Shown: positions 1 to 6,563 of the stretch, in pieces
How the letters are laid out: each line of letters opens with the position of its first letter
Numbering within the stretch: the stretch's first letter is position 1
From: Pseudomonadota bacterium
GTDB taxonomy: Bacteria; Pseudomonadota; Alphaproteobacteria; Rhizobiales; Rhizobiaceae
Reading direction: 5' to 3'
DNA length: 8,751 nt
Assembly: GCA_003242525.1 (NCBI GenBank)
Contig: QGUU01000081.1
Coordinates: 1 to 8,751, forward strand
Notes under the pieces: model-generated
Databases searched by the model: none
What the model was told of the DNA's origin: nothing
The model's input: only the letters and a program-made list of their open reading frames with translations
Made by a program: the position numbers and the translations under genes

Positions 1-38
1 GGGCAGGGCACCGTCTTTTCGTATTCGAGGTGAATTCC

Positions 39-872
39 ATGAACCAGCCGAACACCACCGTGACGGTAGCAAATGTCCGCTTCGACAATAGCGCCCCCTT
101 GGCGCTGATTGCCGGTCCATGCCAGCTGGAATCCCGTCAGCATGCCTTCGACATGGCGGGTAGCCTCAAGGAAATTGCCGGGAAGCTGGGCATCGGCTTG
201 GTGTACAAGACGAGCTACGACAAGGCCAACCGCACTTCGCTTTCCGGCAAGCGTGGCGCGGGGCTTGATGCTGCGCTGCCGGTGTTCGATGACCTGCGCA
301 AGGAGTTTTCCCTGCCGGTTCTGACCGATGTGCACACCGAAGAGCAATGTGCGGTGGTGGCTCCCCATGTCGACATCTTGCAGATACCCGCCTTTCTGAG
401 CCGGCAGACCGATCTCCTGGTCGCCGCGGCCCGGACGGGCAAGGTCGTCAATATCAAGAAGGGACAGTTCCTCGCGCCCTGGGACATGAAGAACGTCGTT
501 GCCAAGGTCACCGGTTCCGGCAACGCAAACGTGCTGGTAACGGAGCGCGGCGTTTCCTTTGGCTATAATACGCTGGTTTCGGATATGCGCGCGCTGCCGA
601 TCATGGCCGAACTCGGCGCGCCGGTAATCTTCGATGCGACGCATTCGGTGCAGCAGCCGGGCGGGCAGGGCGGCTCGTCGGGTGGCGAGAGGCGCTTTGT
701 CGAAATACTGGCGCGCGCCGCCGTTGCCGTCGGCGTCGCCGGCGTTTTCATCGAAACCCACCAGGACCCGGACAACGCGCCGTCGGATGGTCCGAACATG
801 GTGCCGCTCAAGGACATGCCTGCCCTCCTTGAACGGTTGATCGCCTTTGATCGGGTTGCAAAGGGCAGATAG
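39..872 (+). CDS. kdsA: 3-deoxy-8-phosphooctulonate synthase (KDO-8-P synthase), metal-dependent type
   Basis: KdsA condenses phosphoenolpyruvate with D-arabinose 5-phosphate to give KDO-8-phosphate, the cytoplasmic precursor of KDO in the LPS inner core. The 277-residue product covers the whole family length. It shows the GPCQLES motif near residue 26, the YKTSYDKANRTS segment, NIKKGQF and a DATHSVQQPGG segment. Cys28, His202, Glu239 and Asp250 each sit 17 residues beyond the metal ligands known in Aquifex KdsA (C11, H185, E222, D233). This points to the metal-dependent class rather than the metal-free E. coli type, which has Asn at the Cys position. ATG at 39 is preferred to the in-frame GTG at 30, because GAGG at 27-30 is a well-spaced ribosome binding site for the ATG but overlaps the GTG. 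Only 38 bases precede the ATG, so its promoter or upstream partner is not visible. prfB follows after 95 bases. Confidence 0.96.
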   Translation: MNQPNTTVTVANVRFDNSAPLALIAGPCQLESRQHAFDMAGSLKEIAGKLGIGLVYKTSYDKANRTSLSGKRGAGLDAALPVFDDLRKEFSLPVLTDVHTEEQCAVVAPHVDILQIPAFLSRQTDLLVAAARTGKVVNIKKGQFLAPWDMKNVVAKVTGSGNANVLVTERGVSFGYNTLVSDMRALPIMAELGAPVIFDATHSVQQPGGQGGSSGGERRFVEILARAAVAVGVAGVFIETHQDPDNAPSDGPNMVPLKDMPALLERLIAFDRVAKGR

Positions 873-900
873 GCGGGACACCCCTACGGGCTCCATTTCG

Positions 901-929
901 CTTTACAGGCTTCTGCCCGGTGCCTATGT
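901..929 (+). promoter_or_regulatory. Candidate housekeeping promoter for prfB
   Basis: CTTTAC at 901-906 and CTATGT at 924-929 are separated by 17 bases. This agrees at 10 of 12 positions with the rhizobial sigma-70 pattern CTTGAC-N17-CTATAT, as I recall it. Transcription would begin near 936 and give a leader of about 30 bases before the prfB GTG. It lies in the kdsA-prfB gap, which has no clear terminator, so read-through from kdsA is also possible. Inference from sequence only. Confidence 0.5.
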
Positions 930-967
930 ATCGCGCCGATCATTGAACCTACCTGCAGGACGAAACA

Positions 968-2099
968 GTGCGCGCGGAAACGCAGATCATCATTGACGAA
1001 ATCAAGCAGGCCATAAGCCTGCTGAGGAGGCATCTTTGACTGGGATCAGGCGGTCAAACGGCTTGAGTACCTGAATTCCCGCGCAGAGGACCCCAGCCTG
1101 TGGGATGATCCGGCCGAGGCGCAAAAGCTGATGCGCGAGCGCCAGAACCTGGATGACGGTATCAGCGCGGTCAAGCAACTGGAACAGGCGCTGGAGGACA
1201 ATGTCGGCCTGATTGAGCTTGGCGAGGAGGAGGGCGACCAATCGATCGTCCAGGAAGCCGAAGCGGCTCTTCGCTCCATGAAGGGCGAGGTGAGGGCCCG
1301 CCAGGTCGAGACCATGCTCTCGGGCGAGGCCGATGCCAACGACACCTATCTGGAAATACACGCCGGCGCCGGCGGCACCGAGAGCCAGGACTGGGCCTCG
1401 ATGCTGCTGCGCATGTACACGCGCTGGGCGGAACGCCGGGGCTTCAAGGTCGAGGTGCTGGAGATTCACGACGGTGAGGAAGCGGGCATCAAGTCTGCCA
1501 CGGTTCTCATCAAGGGGCAGAACGCCTATGGGTGGTTGAAGACGGAGTCGGGCGTGCATCGCCTGGTCCGTATCTCGCCTTACGACTCCAATGCACGGCG
1601 CCATACCTCTTTCGCATCGGCCTGGGTCTATCCGGTGATCGACGATTCGATCGTTATCGAGATCCCCGAGTCGGAGGTCCGCATCGACACCTATCGGTCG
1701 TCCGGCGCTGGCGGTCAGCACGTCAACACCACGGACTCGGCTGTTCGCATCACGCATATTCCGACCGGCATTGCCGTGGCCTGCCAGGCAGAGCGCTCGC
1801 AGCACAAGAACCGCGCCAAGGCGTGGGAGATGTTGCGATCACGGCTTTATGAGGAAGAATTGAAAAAGCGGGAGATGGCCGCCAACGCAACGGAGGCGAC
1901 CAAGAGCGACATTGGCTGGGGACACCAGATACGTTCCTACGTGCTGCAGCCCTATCAGTTGGTGAAGGATCTGCGGACCGGCGTAGAGTCAACCAGCCCG
2001 TCTTCCGTCCTCGATGGCGATCTGGACGACTTCATGGAAGCGGCGCTTTCGCAACGAATTGAAGGTGGTAGCGGCCAGCCTGTCGCCGACATCGACTAA
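968..2099 (+). CDS. prfB: Peptide chain release factor 2 (RF2), expressed by programmed +1 frameshift
   Basis: RF2 reads UGA and UAA stop codons in the ribosomal A site and releases the finished peptide. The gene is in two frames: codons 1-23 run from GTG 968 to CTT 1034-1036, then TGA at 1037-1039 stops the zero frame, and after a +1 slip translation continues from GAC 1038-1040 to the TAA at 2097-2099. The joined product is 376 residues, normal for RF2, and crosses the join as ...[16 protein letters not shown]. The peptidyl-hydrolysis GGQ is at residues 248-250. The codon-recognition tripeptide is SPY at 203-205, where E. coli has SPF. The GTG has AGGA at 957-960 as ribosome binding site with seven bases between. 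The zero-frame UGA makes RF2 control its own synthesis: low RF2 slows termination and favours the slip. An intrinsic terminator follows the gene. Annotating it only from the internal ATG at 1131 would lose the N-terminal domain start. Confidence 0.96.
1025..1040 (+). promoter_or_regulatory. prfB programmed +1 frameshift site
   Basis: The site reads AGGAGG CAT CTT TGA C. A Shine-Dalgarno-like AGGAGG at 1025-1030 sits three bases upstream of the slippery CTT (1034-1036), followed by in-frame TGA (1037-1039) and a C. These are the elements and spacing of the well-studied E. coli prfB site (AGGGGG TAT CTT TGA C). The SD-like stretch pairs with 16S rRNA of the translating ribosome, and the P-site tRNA slips from CUU to UUU, so decoding resumes at GAC. 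The UGAC context is a weak terminator, which favours the shift. Confidence 0.95.
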
Positions 2100-2128
2100 A
2101 GAAATCCGATATTGTCCGACAGGCCCAG

Positions 2129-2162
2129 GGCCCGAGGCACCAATGGTGCGGCGGGCCTTTTT
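2129..2162 (+). terminator. Intrinsic terminator of prfB
   Basis: GGCCCG (2129-2134) pairs with CGGGCC (2152-2157), and inside it GCACC (2137-2141) pairs with GGTGC (2145-2149) around a three-base loop. The two stems are joined by two-base internal loops. TTTTT follows at 2158-2162. It starts 30 bases after the prfB stop. The 199 bases from here to the next start codon hold no gene or clear promoter that I could support. Confidence 0.85.
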
Positions 2163-2361
2163 CGCGCCGCGACGTTTCCGCGATCGGCTGTCGTTACCCT
2201 GCCGCTCGTGAGCGCCCCGTCTGGGCTGGGACGCGTCGATTGAAGCCATTGGGCAGTGCGTGAATTGTGACCGAGACCGGCGGCAGGAACTCCGGCCACG
2301 AAGGCGCGTTCCTTCAGAACGGGCAACTTGGGAAGGGTGCTTGTTCGAGAGGAAAGCAACG

Positions 2362-2736
2362 ATGTCTGTTGCCTTGCGATCTGCCTTGGTTGTTCCCACC
2401 GTGCGCCGGCTTGTTTTGCTCTTTCCGGTTGCTGGCGCCCTTGCACTAGCTGCAGGCAGTGTTTTCGCCCACGACGCTGCGCCAACGGCTTCGAAACCCC
2501 TCGGTTGGACCTATCCGTATGCGTGCTGCGCCGATCTCGATTGCCGCGCAACGCATAAGGGAGAGGTGCTTGAGCGTCCTGAAGGATACGTCATTGCTGG
2601 AACCGGAGAGGTCGTTCCTATGACCGATCGGCGCGTGCGCGAAAGCCCTGACGGACAGTTCCATTGGTGCGCGCACCTATCCGGCCTCGATGCGGGCCAC
2701 ACGATCTGCCTGTTCGTGCCGCCGCGCTCATTCTGA
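2362..2736 (+). CDS. Small exported Cys-rich protein, function unknown
   Basis: The product is 124 residues. It begins with a basic N-terminus, a hydrophobic stretch at about residues 17-33 and a likely signal peptidase I site after VFA (residue 36), so the mature part of about 88 residues should be periplasmic or secreted. The mature domain has five cysteines: a CC pair at 55-56, C61, C103 and C116. They sit in motifs such as YPYACCADLDC, RPEGYVIAGTGEVVPMTD, SPDGQFHWC and TICLFVPP. I recognise this pattern from conserved hypothetical proteins of rhizobia, but know no assigned function. Disulfides or metal binding are possible. ATG 2362 is chosen because AGAGGAAA at 2348-2355 is a good ribosome binding site and the signal peptide begins there; the reading frame remains open upstream to 2260 but that part looks non-coding. 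A terminator-like hairpin follows at 2849, so it is probably a single-gene unit. Confidence 0.8.
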   Translation: MSVALRSALVVPTVRRLVLLFPVAGALALAAGSVFAHDAAPTASKPLGWTYPYACCADLDCRATHKGEVLERPEGYVIAGTGEVVPMTDRRVRESPDGQFHWCAHLSGLDAGHTICLFVPPRSF

Positions 2737-2848
2737 CTGCAGAGGCTGATGCGTCGCACCGATTCGCCGTTTCGGCGTATTGTTCCTCGCGATACCTCAT
2801 GATGGCCCGAATCTGCCTAGCCCCCGAGCCGGAAACAGAGAAGAACTG

Positions 2849-2887
2849 AAAAGCCGTGGATCGCCAATTGTGGCGGTTCCGCTTTTT
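2849..2887 (+). terminator. Terminator-like hairpin after the Cys-rich protein gene
   Basis: A long imperfect stem runs from AAAAG at 2849-2853 to CTTTT at 2882-2886, closing through GGATCGCCA (2858-2866 region) and TGGCGGTTCC (2871-2880) around a four-base loop. It has two single-base bulges (T2857 and C2854) and two G-T pairs. T2883-T2887 gives the U tract. It lies 112 bases after the stop codon of the upstream gene and 75 bases before the lipoprotein start, so it probably insulates the two. Confidence 0.6.
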
Positions 2888-2962
2888 GTCGTATTTAATG
2901 ATACAAGGGCGATGAATGGTGGACGGTGCGCGCTGCGCGCCTGCAATGTGAGAGGGAATCCC

Positions 2963-3610
2963 ATGAAGAAGGCCGTACTCGTCGTTATGGCGACGTCGTT
3001 TCTTGTAGCCGCCTGCACGACCGATCCATATACGGGCGAGCAGAAGGTTTCCAATACAGCGGGCGGCGCGGTGCTGGGCGGCCTGGCGGGCGCGGCGCTA
3101 GGTACGCTGGCGGGCGGCAATGACCGCCGCAACGCCCTGATCGGCGCCGGTATTGGCGCTCTTGCCGGCGGCGCCATCGGCTCGGTGATGGACCAGAATG
3201 AAAATGCCCTGCGGGCGCAACTTCAAGGCACCGGCGTGAGCGTGACCCGCGTTGGAAACCAGATCATGCTCAACATGCCGTCCGACATTACCTTCGGAAC
3301 GGATCAGGACACGATCAAGCCGGAATTCTATTCCGTACTGAATTCCGTGGCGCTGGTGCTGAAGAAATACAATCAGACCCTGGTCGATGTGTTCGGGCAC
3401 ACCGACTCTACCGGCAGCGACCAGCACAATTTCGATCTGTCGCAGCGCAGGGCACTGGCCGTCGCCAACTATCTGACTGCCCAGGGCGTCGATTCGCGCA
3501 GGTTCGCCGTGACCGGATTCGGCAAGACGCGGCCGATCGCCTCGAATGCAACGGCGGAGGGCCGCGCCCAGAACCGCCGTGTCGAGATTCAGCTCTCGCC
3601 GCTGACCTGA
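2963..3610 (+). CDS. YiaD-like outer-membrane lipoprotein with glycine zipper and OmpA peptidoglycan-binding domain
   Basis: This 215-residue protein anchors the outer membrane to the cell wall. It starts with a lipoprotein signal peptide ending in the lipobox VAAC, so Cys18 is the lipidated residue. Thr at +2 does not match the inner-membrane Asp retention rule known in enterobacteria, which suggests outer-membrane sorting. Residues 33-74 form a Gly/Ala-rich glycine-zipper segment of two hydrophobic hairpins like those of Rickettsia 17-kDa antigen. Residues 105-213 are an OmpA C-terminal domain; Asp148 in GHTDSTG and Arg163, 15 residues later, match the spacing of the diaminopimelate-binding pair in Acinetobacter OmpA. 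The sequence resembles E. coli YiaD over its full length, including NPYTGE-like and GTGVSVTR segments and an AQNRRVEI end. ATG 2963 is chosen for its signal peptide and GAGAGGGA ribosome binding site, although the frame is open from 2780. Paralogues are common, so no gene symbol is given. Confidence 0.9.
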   Translation: MKKAVLVVMATSFLVAACTTDPYTGEQKVSNTAGGAVLGGLAGAALGTLAGGNDRRNALIGAGIGALAGGAIGSVMDQNENALRAQLQGTGVSVTRVGNQIMLNMPSDITFGTDQDTIKPEFYSVLNSVALVLKKYNQTLVDVFGHTDSTGSDQHNFDLSQRRALAVANYLTAQGVDSRRFAVTGFGKTRPIASNATAEGRAQNRRVEIQLSPLT

Positions 3611-3632
3611 TAGCGCGCATTGTTTGGAAAAT

Positions 3633-3663
3633 ATAAAGGCGGCCTTCTGCGGGCCGCCTTTAT
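3633..3663. terminator. Bidirectional terminator between convergent lipoprotein and helicase genes
   Basis: ATAAAGGCGGCC at 3633-3644 and GGCCGCCTTTAT at 3652-3663 form a perfect 12-bp inverted repeat around a seven-base loop. It has A/T runs on both outer sides. It starts 22 bases after the lipoprotein stop and ends 19 bases from the helicase stop, so it can serve both strands. Confidence 0.88.
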
Positions 3664-3682
3664 CGTCAATCCTTGCCGGCGG

Positions 3683-5209
3683 TCAGACCTTCGCCGGAAT
3701 CTTCATGAATGCCGGCACGTCATCGCCAAAGCCCACCGTGACCTTGTCGCCGTCGTCATCGCTCTGCGTTGACCTTCCGGTTCGGCGCGGCTTCGAATGT
3801 TTTGCGTTGTCCGCTTCGTCTGCCTTGCGAGCGGCATTGCCGGTACGGATGGCGTCCTTTCTCTCCTGACGATCCGACCGCTCGGAAGCGGGTGCAGCGG
3901 ATTCGGCTTCACCTGCTTCAGCCGCCTTGTGCTCGGCGCGTGCCTTGCGCCCCTTGCCGGTCTCGTCTTTGTGGCTGCCCCGGCGTGAGCTGCCCCGGCC
4001 GCGGTGCGGCCGATCGGCCTCCTCATCTTCGGAAGGCGCGAGCGTGGAGAGATCGCCGTCATGCCACTCGATCTTCTGGCCGATCAGTTTCTCGATCGCG
4101 TCCAGATATTTGGTGTCACTGCGAGTCACGATCGTAAAGGATTTGCCGGAGCGCCCCGCGCGACCAGTGCGGCCGATACGGTGGACATAGTCTTCCGAGT
4201 GGATGGGAACGTCATAGTTGAAGACGTGACTGACATCCGGGATGTCCAGGCCTCGGGCCGCGACGTCGGAAGCGACTAGAAGCTTCAGCTTGCCGTCGCG
4301 GAAATTGCTCAGCATGGTCATGCGCGCGCGCTGGTCCATGTCGCCATGCAGCGCACCTGCGTTGAAGTCGTGCTTGACCAGAGAACGGAACAGCTCCGAC
4401 ACTTCGACCTTCCGGTTACAGAAGATGATCGCGTTCTTTAGCGATTCGCCTTCTTCGCGGATCAACTGGCGTAGGACAGCGCGCTTTTCCCACGGTTTGG
4501 AGCCGGACTTGACCAGCCTCTGCGTTACCGTGGAGGCTGTGGACGATGCCTTCGCCACTTCGATACGGACCGGCGCGTGCAGGAATTGCTCCGTCAGCTT
4601 GGTGATCTCGGGCGGCATGGTGGCCGAGAAGAAAAGCGTCTGGCGCGTGAATGGAATGAGCTTGCAGATACGCTCGATGTCAGGAATGAATCCCATGTCG
4701 AGCATGCGGTCCGCCTCGTCGATGACGAGGATCTCTACGCCAGTCAGCAGCAGCTTGCCACGTTCGAAATGATCGAGCAGGCGGCCCGGCGTTGCAATCA
4801 GCACGTCGGCTCCGCGTTCCAGCTTGCGTTCCTGATCGTCGAAGGACACCCCGCCAATCAGCAGCGCGATGTTGAGCTTGTGGTTCTTGCCGTAGCGAGT
4901 GAAGTTTTCCTCCACCTGGGCGGCAAGTTCGCGCGTGGGTTCCAGGATGAGCGTCCTCGGCATGCGTGCCCGGGCGCGGCCCTTTTCCAGCCGGGTAATC
5001 ATGGGCAGCACGAAGGCAGCCGTCTTGCCCGTGCCGGTCTGGGCAATGCCGAGTACGTCCTTGCCCTGGAGGGCATGCGGGATGGCCCCCGCCTGGATCG
5101 GTGTCGGCTGCGTGTAGCCGGCATCATTCACGGCAGATAGCACCTTCGGCGACAGGCCGAGGTCTGAGAAACTCAACGCTTCCTGAGCGGTCTTGGTGTC
5201 TGAGGACAA
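3683..5209 (-). CDS. rhlE: DEAD-box ATP-dependent RNA helicase, RhlE type
   Basis: This enzyme uses ATP to unwind short RNA duplexes, typically in ribosome assembly, mRNA decay or cold adaptation. All family motifs are present in order: Q motif from Phe14 through the PTPIQ at 35-39, motif I AQTGTGKT 56-63, Ia PTRELAAQ 91-98, Ib TPGR 140-143, II DEAD 164-167, III SAT 195-197, IV IIFCNRK 261-267, V ASDVAARGLD 313-322 and VI HRIGRTGRAG 343-352. The core ends near residue 385. A charged, low-complexity tail rich in Arg, Lys, Glu and Ala (about 395-488) follows, and the protein closes with a short ordered-looking peptide, VGFGDDVPAFMK. The product is 508 residues. The start is TTG at 5209; no ATG or GTG is available in frame before the Q motif and the ribosome binding site is weak, so the exact start is less certain than the identity. 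It is convergent with the lipoprotein gene and downstream of nadK on the same strand. Confidence 0.92.
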   Translation of the reverse strand: MSSDTKTAQEALSFSDLGLSPKVLSAVNDAGYTQPTPIQAGAIPHALQGKDVLGIAQTGTGKTAAFVLPMITRLEKGRARARMPRTLILEPTRELAAQVEENFTRYGKNHKLNIALLIGGVSFDDQERKLERGADVLIATPGRLLDHFERGKLLLTGVEILVIDEADRMLDMGFIPDIERICKLIPFTRQTLFFSATMPPEITKLTEQFLHAPVRIEVAKASSTASTVTQRLVKSGSKPWEKRAVLRQLIREEGESLKNAIIFCNRKVEVSELFRSLVKHDFNAGALHGDMDQRARMTMLSNFRDGKLKLLVASDVAARGLDIPDVSHVFNYDVPIHSEDYVHRIGRTGRAGRSGKSFTIVTRSDTKYLDAIEKLIGQKIEWHDGDLSTLAPSEDEEADRPHRGRGSSRRGSHKDETGKGRKARAEHKAAEAGEAESAAPASERSDRQERKDAIRTGNAARKADEADNAKHSKPRRTGRSTQSDDDGDKVTVGFGDDVPAFMKIPAKV

Positions 5210-5260
5210 AATCTGGCTGTCTTTAGCTTTTCGGACGAGCGCGACGCCGCAGGCATCGTG

Positions 5261-5279
5261 GCAGACGCCCCGCGTCTGC
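5261..5279 (-). other. Hairpin in the 5' leader of the helicase gene
   Basis: GCAGACGC and GCGTCTGC form a perfect eight-base-pair stem around a three-base loop. It lies 51 bases upstream of the helicase TTG. If the proposed promoter at 5294-5322 is right, the hairpin begins about eight bases from the 5' end of the mRNA. No T tract follows on the minus strand, so it is not a standard terminator. It could protect the mRNA 5' end, shape translation, or be an operator palindrome. Confidence 0.5.
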
Positions 5280-5293
5280 TATCTGCTGCATTG

Positions 5294-5322
5294 CGTTAGG
5301 CGCAACCCTGCCATTTGTCAAC
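5294..5322 (-). promoter_or_regulatory. Candidate promoter for the helicase gene
   Basis: On the minus strand GTTGAC (5322-5317) and CTAACG (5299-5294) are 17 bases apart. The -35 element matches the rhizobial CTTGAC at five of six positions, but the -10 matches CTATAT at only three. Transcription would start near 5287 and give a leader of about 78 bases. Read-through from nadK, which has no clear terminator, is the alternative. Confidence 0.35.
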
Positions 5323-5387
5323 TTGGACGGATGCAATGACGGCGCCAATTCCTACCTAATCTTAACCACCAGCGTTAACGGCGCGAC

Positions 5388-6158
5388 TCAGTAGCGGAAC
5401 TGCTCGGCCAGGATACGTTCGTTCCAAGAATGACTCGGGTCGAACAGTAGCGTAGCCGTCTGCGAAGGCGATTCGCGAACAGTCACGGTTGCCACCGCTT
5501 TCACTTCCGTGTGGTCGGCTGCCGCGTTCACCGGCCGCTTGTCGGCTTCCAATATGTCGAAGCGCACTGTTGACCGGTTTGACAAGAGCGCACCGCGCCA
5601 CCGCCGCGGCCGGAACGGGCTGACGGGCGTCAGCGCAAGCAACGGCGCGTCCAGCGGCAAGATGGGGCCGTGGGCTGAAAGATTATAGGCGGTGGAGCCG
5701 GCGGGCGTAGCCACCATCACGCCGTCGCAGGAGAGCTCTTCCAGCCGCGTCTGGTCATCCACGGCGATGCGGATCTTCGCAGTCTGATAGGATTGCCGCC
5801 ACAAGGCCACCTCGTTGATTGCCAGCGCGTTATGAACTTCGCCCGAAGTGGTGACCGCATTCATCTCAAGCGGCCGAATCGTATCGGGTACCGCGGCCGC
5901 AATACGCTCCTCGAGCCGCTCAAGCTGATATTCGTTCATCAGGAAGCCTATGGTGCCGCGGTTCATGCCGTAGATCTTCTTGCCGCTTCCCATGGTCTCG
6001 CGCAGAGTCTGCAGCAGGAAGCCGTCGCCGCCTAGGGCAACGATCACATCAGCTTCTTCCACGGGCGCGGAGCCGTAGCGCGCTTCGAGCGCTTCCCGGG
6101 CGGAAATCGCGTCTGCGCTGTCGGAAGAGGTGAAGGCAAAGCGGTTCGTTATGTGCAT
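5388..6158 (-). CDS. nadK: NAD kinase
   Basis: NAD kinase phosphorylates NAD to NADP with ATP or polyphosphate in the cytoplasm, and is the only route to NADP. The 256-residue product has the expected motifs in order: the nucleotide-binding GGDG at residues 43-46, MNRGTIGFL at 65-73, the NE pair at 115-116 in ALAINEVAL, and the Gly-rich [15 protein letters not shown] at 144-158. The length fits the short alphaproteobacterial form. ATG 6158 is chosen over the upstream in-frame start at 6227, because the added 23 residues are Cys-rich and unlike the family, and AGAGAA lies just before 6158. It is read in the same direction as the tRNA-Thr gene 172 bases upstream and the helicase gene 178 bases downstream. 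The downstream gap carries a candidate helicase promoter and no obvious terminator. Confidence 0.95.
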   Translation of the reverse strand: MHITNRFAFTSSDSADAISAREALEARYGSAPVEEADVIVALGGDGFLLQTLRETMGSGKKIYGMNRGTIGFLMNEYQLERLEERIAAAVPDTIRPLEMNAVTTSGEVHNALAINEVALWRQSYQTAKIRIAVDDQTRLEELSCDGVMVATPAGSTAYNLSAHGPILPLDAPLLALTPVSPFRPRRWRGALLSNRSTVRFDILEADKRPVNAAADHTEVKAVATVTVRESPSQTATLLFDPSHSWNERILAEQFRY

Positions 6159-6330
6159 GGTTCTCTGGTGTCTGAGCGCCTGGCGAGGAGAGGCGTAACA
6201 TGAGCCGCCGCATACGCATAGCAGCACCTTCCAGCCGCCTCCATCCGTTAAGCGACCGGGGTCATGCTGAAAGCGAGAACGATGGCGGATCGACCGCCCG
6301 ATGAATCATGAACTGCCGAGCAGAGGGGAG

Positions 6331-6406
6331 TGGTGCCCCCGGCAGGGATTGAACCCGCGACCTTCGGTTTACAAAACCGCTGCTCTACCGCTGAGCTACA
6401 AGGGCA
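6331..6406 (-). tRNA. tRNA-Thr (anticodon UGU), CCA encoded
   Basis: The minus strand folds as a standard cloverleaf. The acceptor TGCCCTT (6406-6400) pairs with GGGGGCA (6340-6334) with two G-T pairs. The D arm is GCTC-AGCGGTA-GAGC. The anticodon arm is GCGGT-TTTGTAA-ACCGA, with anticodon TGT at 6373-6371 and one mismatch at the first stem pair. The T arm is CGGG-TTCAATC-CCTG-like with GTTCAATCC visible. CCA is encoded at 6333-6331. The anticodon reads ACA (Thr). Position 32 is U, so this tRNA would not be a substrate for the TtcA enzyme encoded nearby, which thiolates C32. I found no convincing promoter or terminator. Confidence 0.96.
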
Positions 6407-6501
6407 CGGCCTTCGGTTACCATATTTGCCGCTACAGTAAAGAGGATGTCACGCTTCAAAATGCTCATCGGCCTGCCGAAGGCCTCGAACTCTGCGAACG
6501 G

Positions 6502-6530
6502 ACTGAAATCGGCCGCTATTCTCCCCATAT
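6502..6530 (+). promoter_or_regulatory. Weak candidate promoter for the 55-residue membrane protein
   Basis: ACTGAA (6502-6507) and CCATAT (6525-6530) are 17 bases apart. The -10 fits the rhizobial CTATAT at five of six positions, while the -35 is poor. It would give a leader of about 27 bases ahead of the ATG at 6564, long enough to hold the ribosome binding site. Inference only. Confidence 0.3.
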
Positions 6531-6563
6531 AGGAATGACGGACATCGTGTGGGAGGTCCTGCA

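Noticed and set aside
968..1131. prfB as a pseudogene or sequencing error because of the frame break
   Set aside because: The SD-like AGGAGG, CTT TGA C and spacing match the known programmed site exactly, and the joined protein is full length.
1002..1805. Long minus-strand open frame of 267 codons opposite prfB
   Set aside because: It lies wholly antisense to RF2, whose protein is unmistakable. The product has no recognisable domain, and long antisense frames are expected in GC-rich DNA.
4577..5140. Plus-strand open frame of 187 codons opposite the helicase gene
   Set aside because: It is a shadow of the DEAD-box helicase on the other strand, with no ribosome binding site or domain.
5362..5379. 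Possible CtrA-type site (TTAA repeat) after nadK
   Set aside because: The two TTAA halves are nine bases apart rather than the seven of the CtrA consensus, and the position downstream of nadK is not clearly promoter-related.
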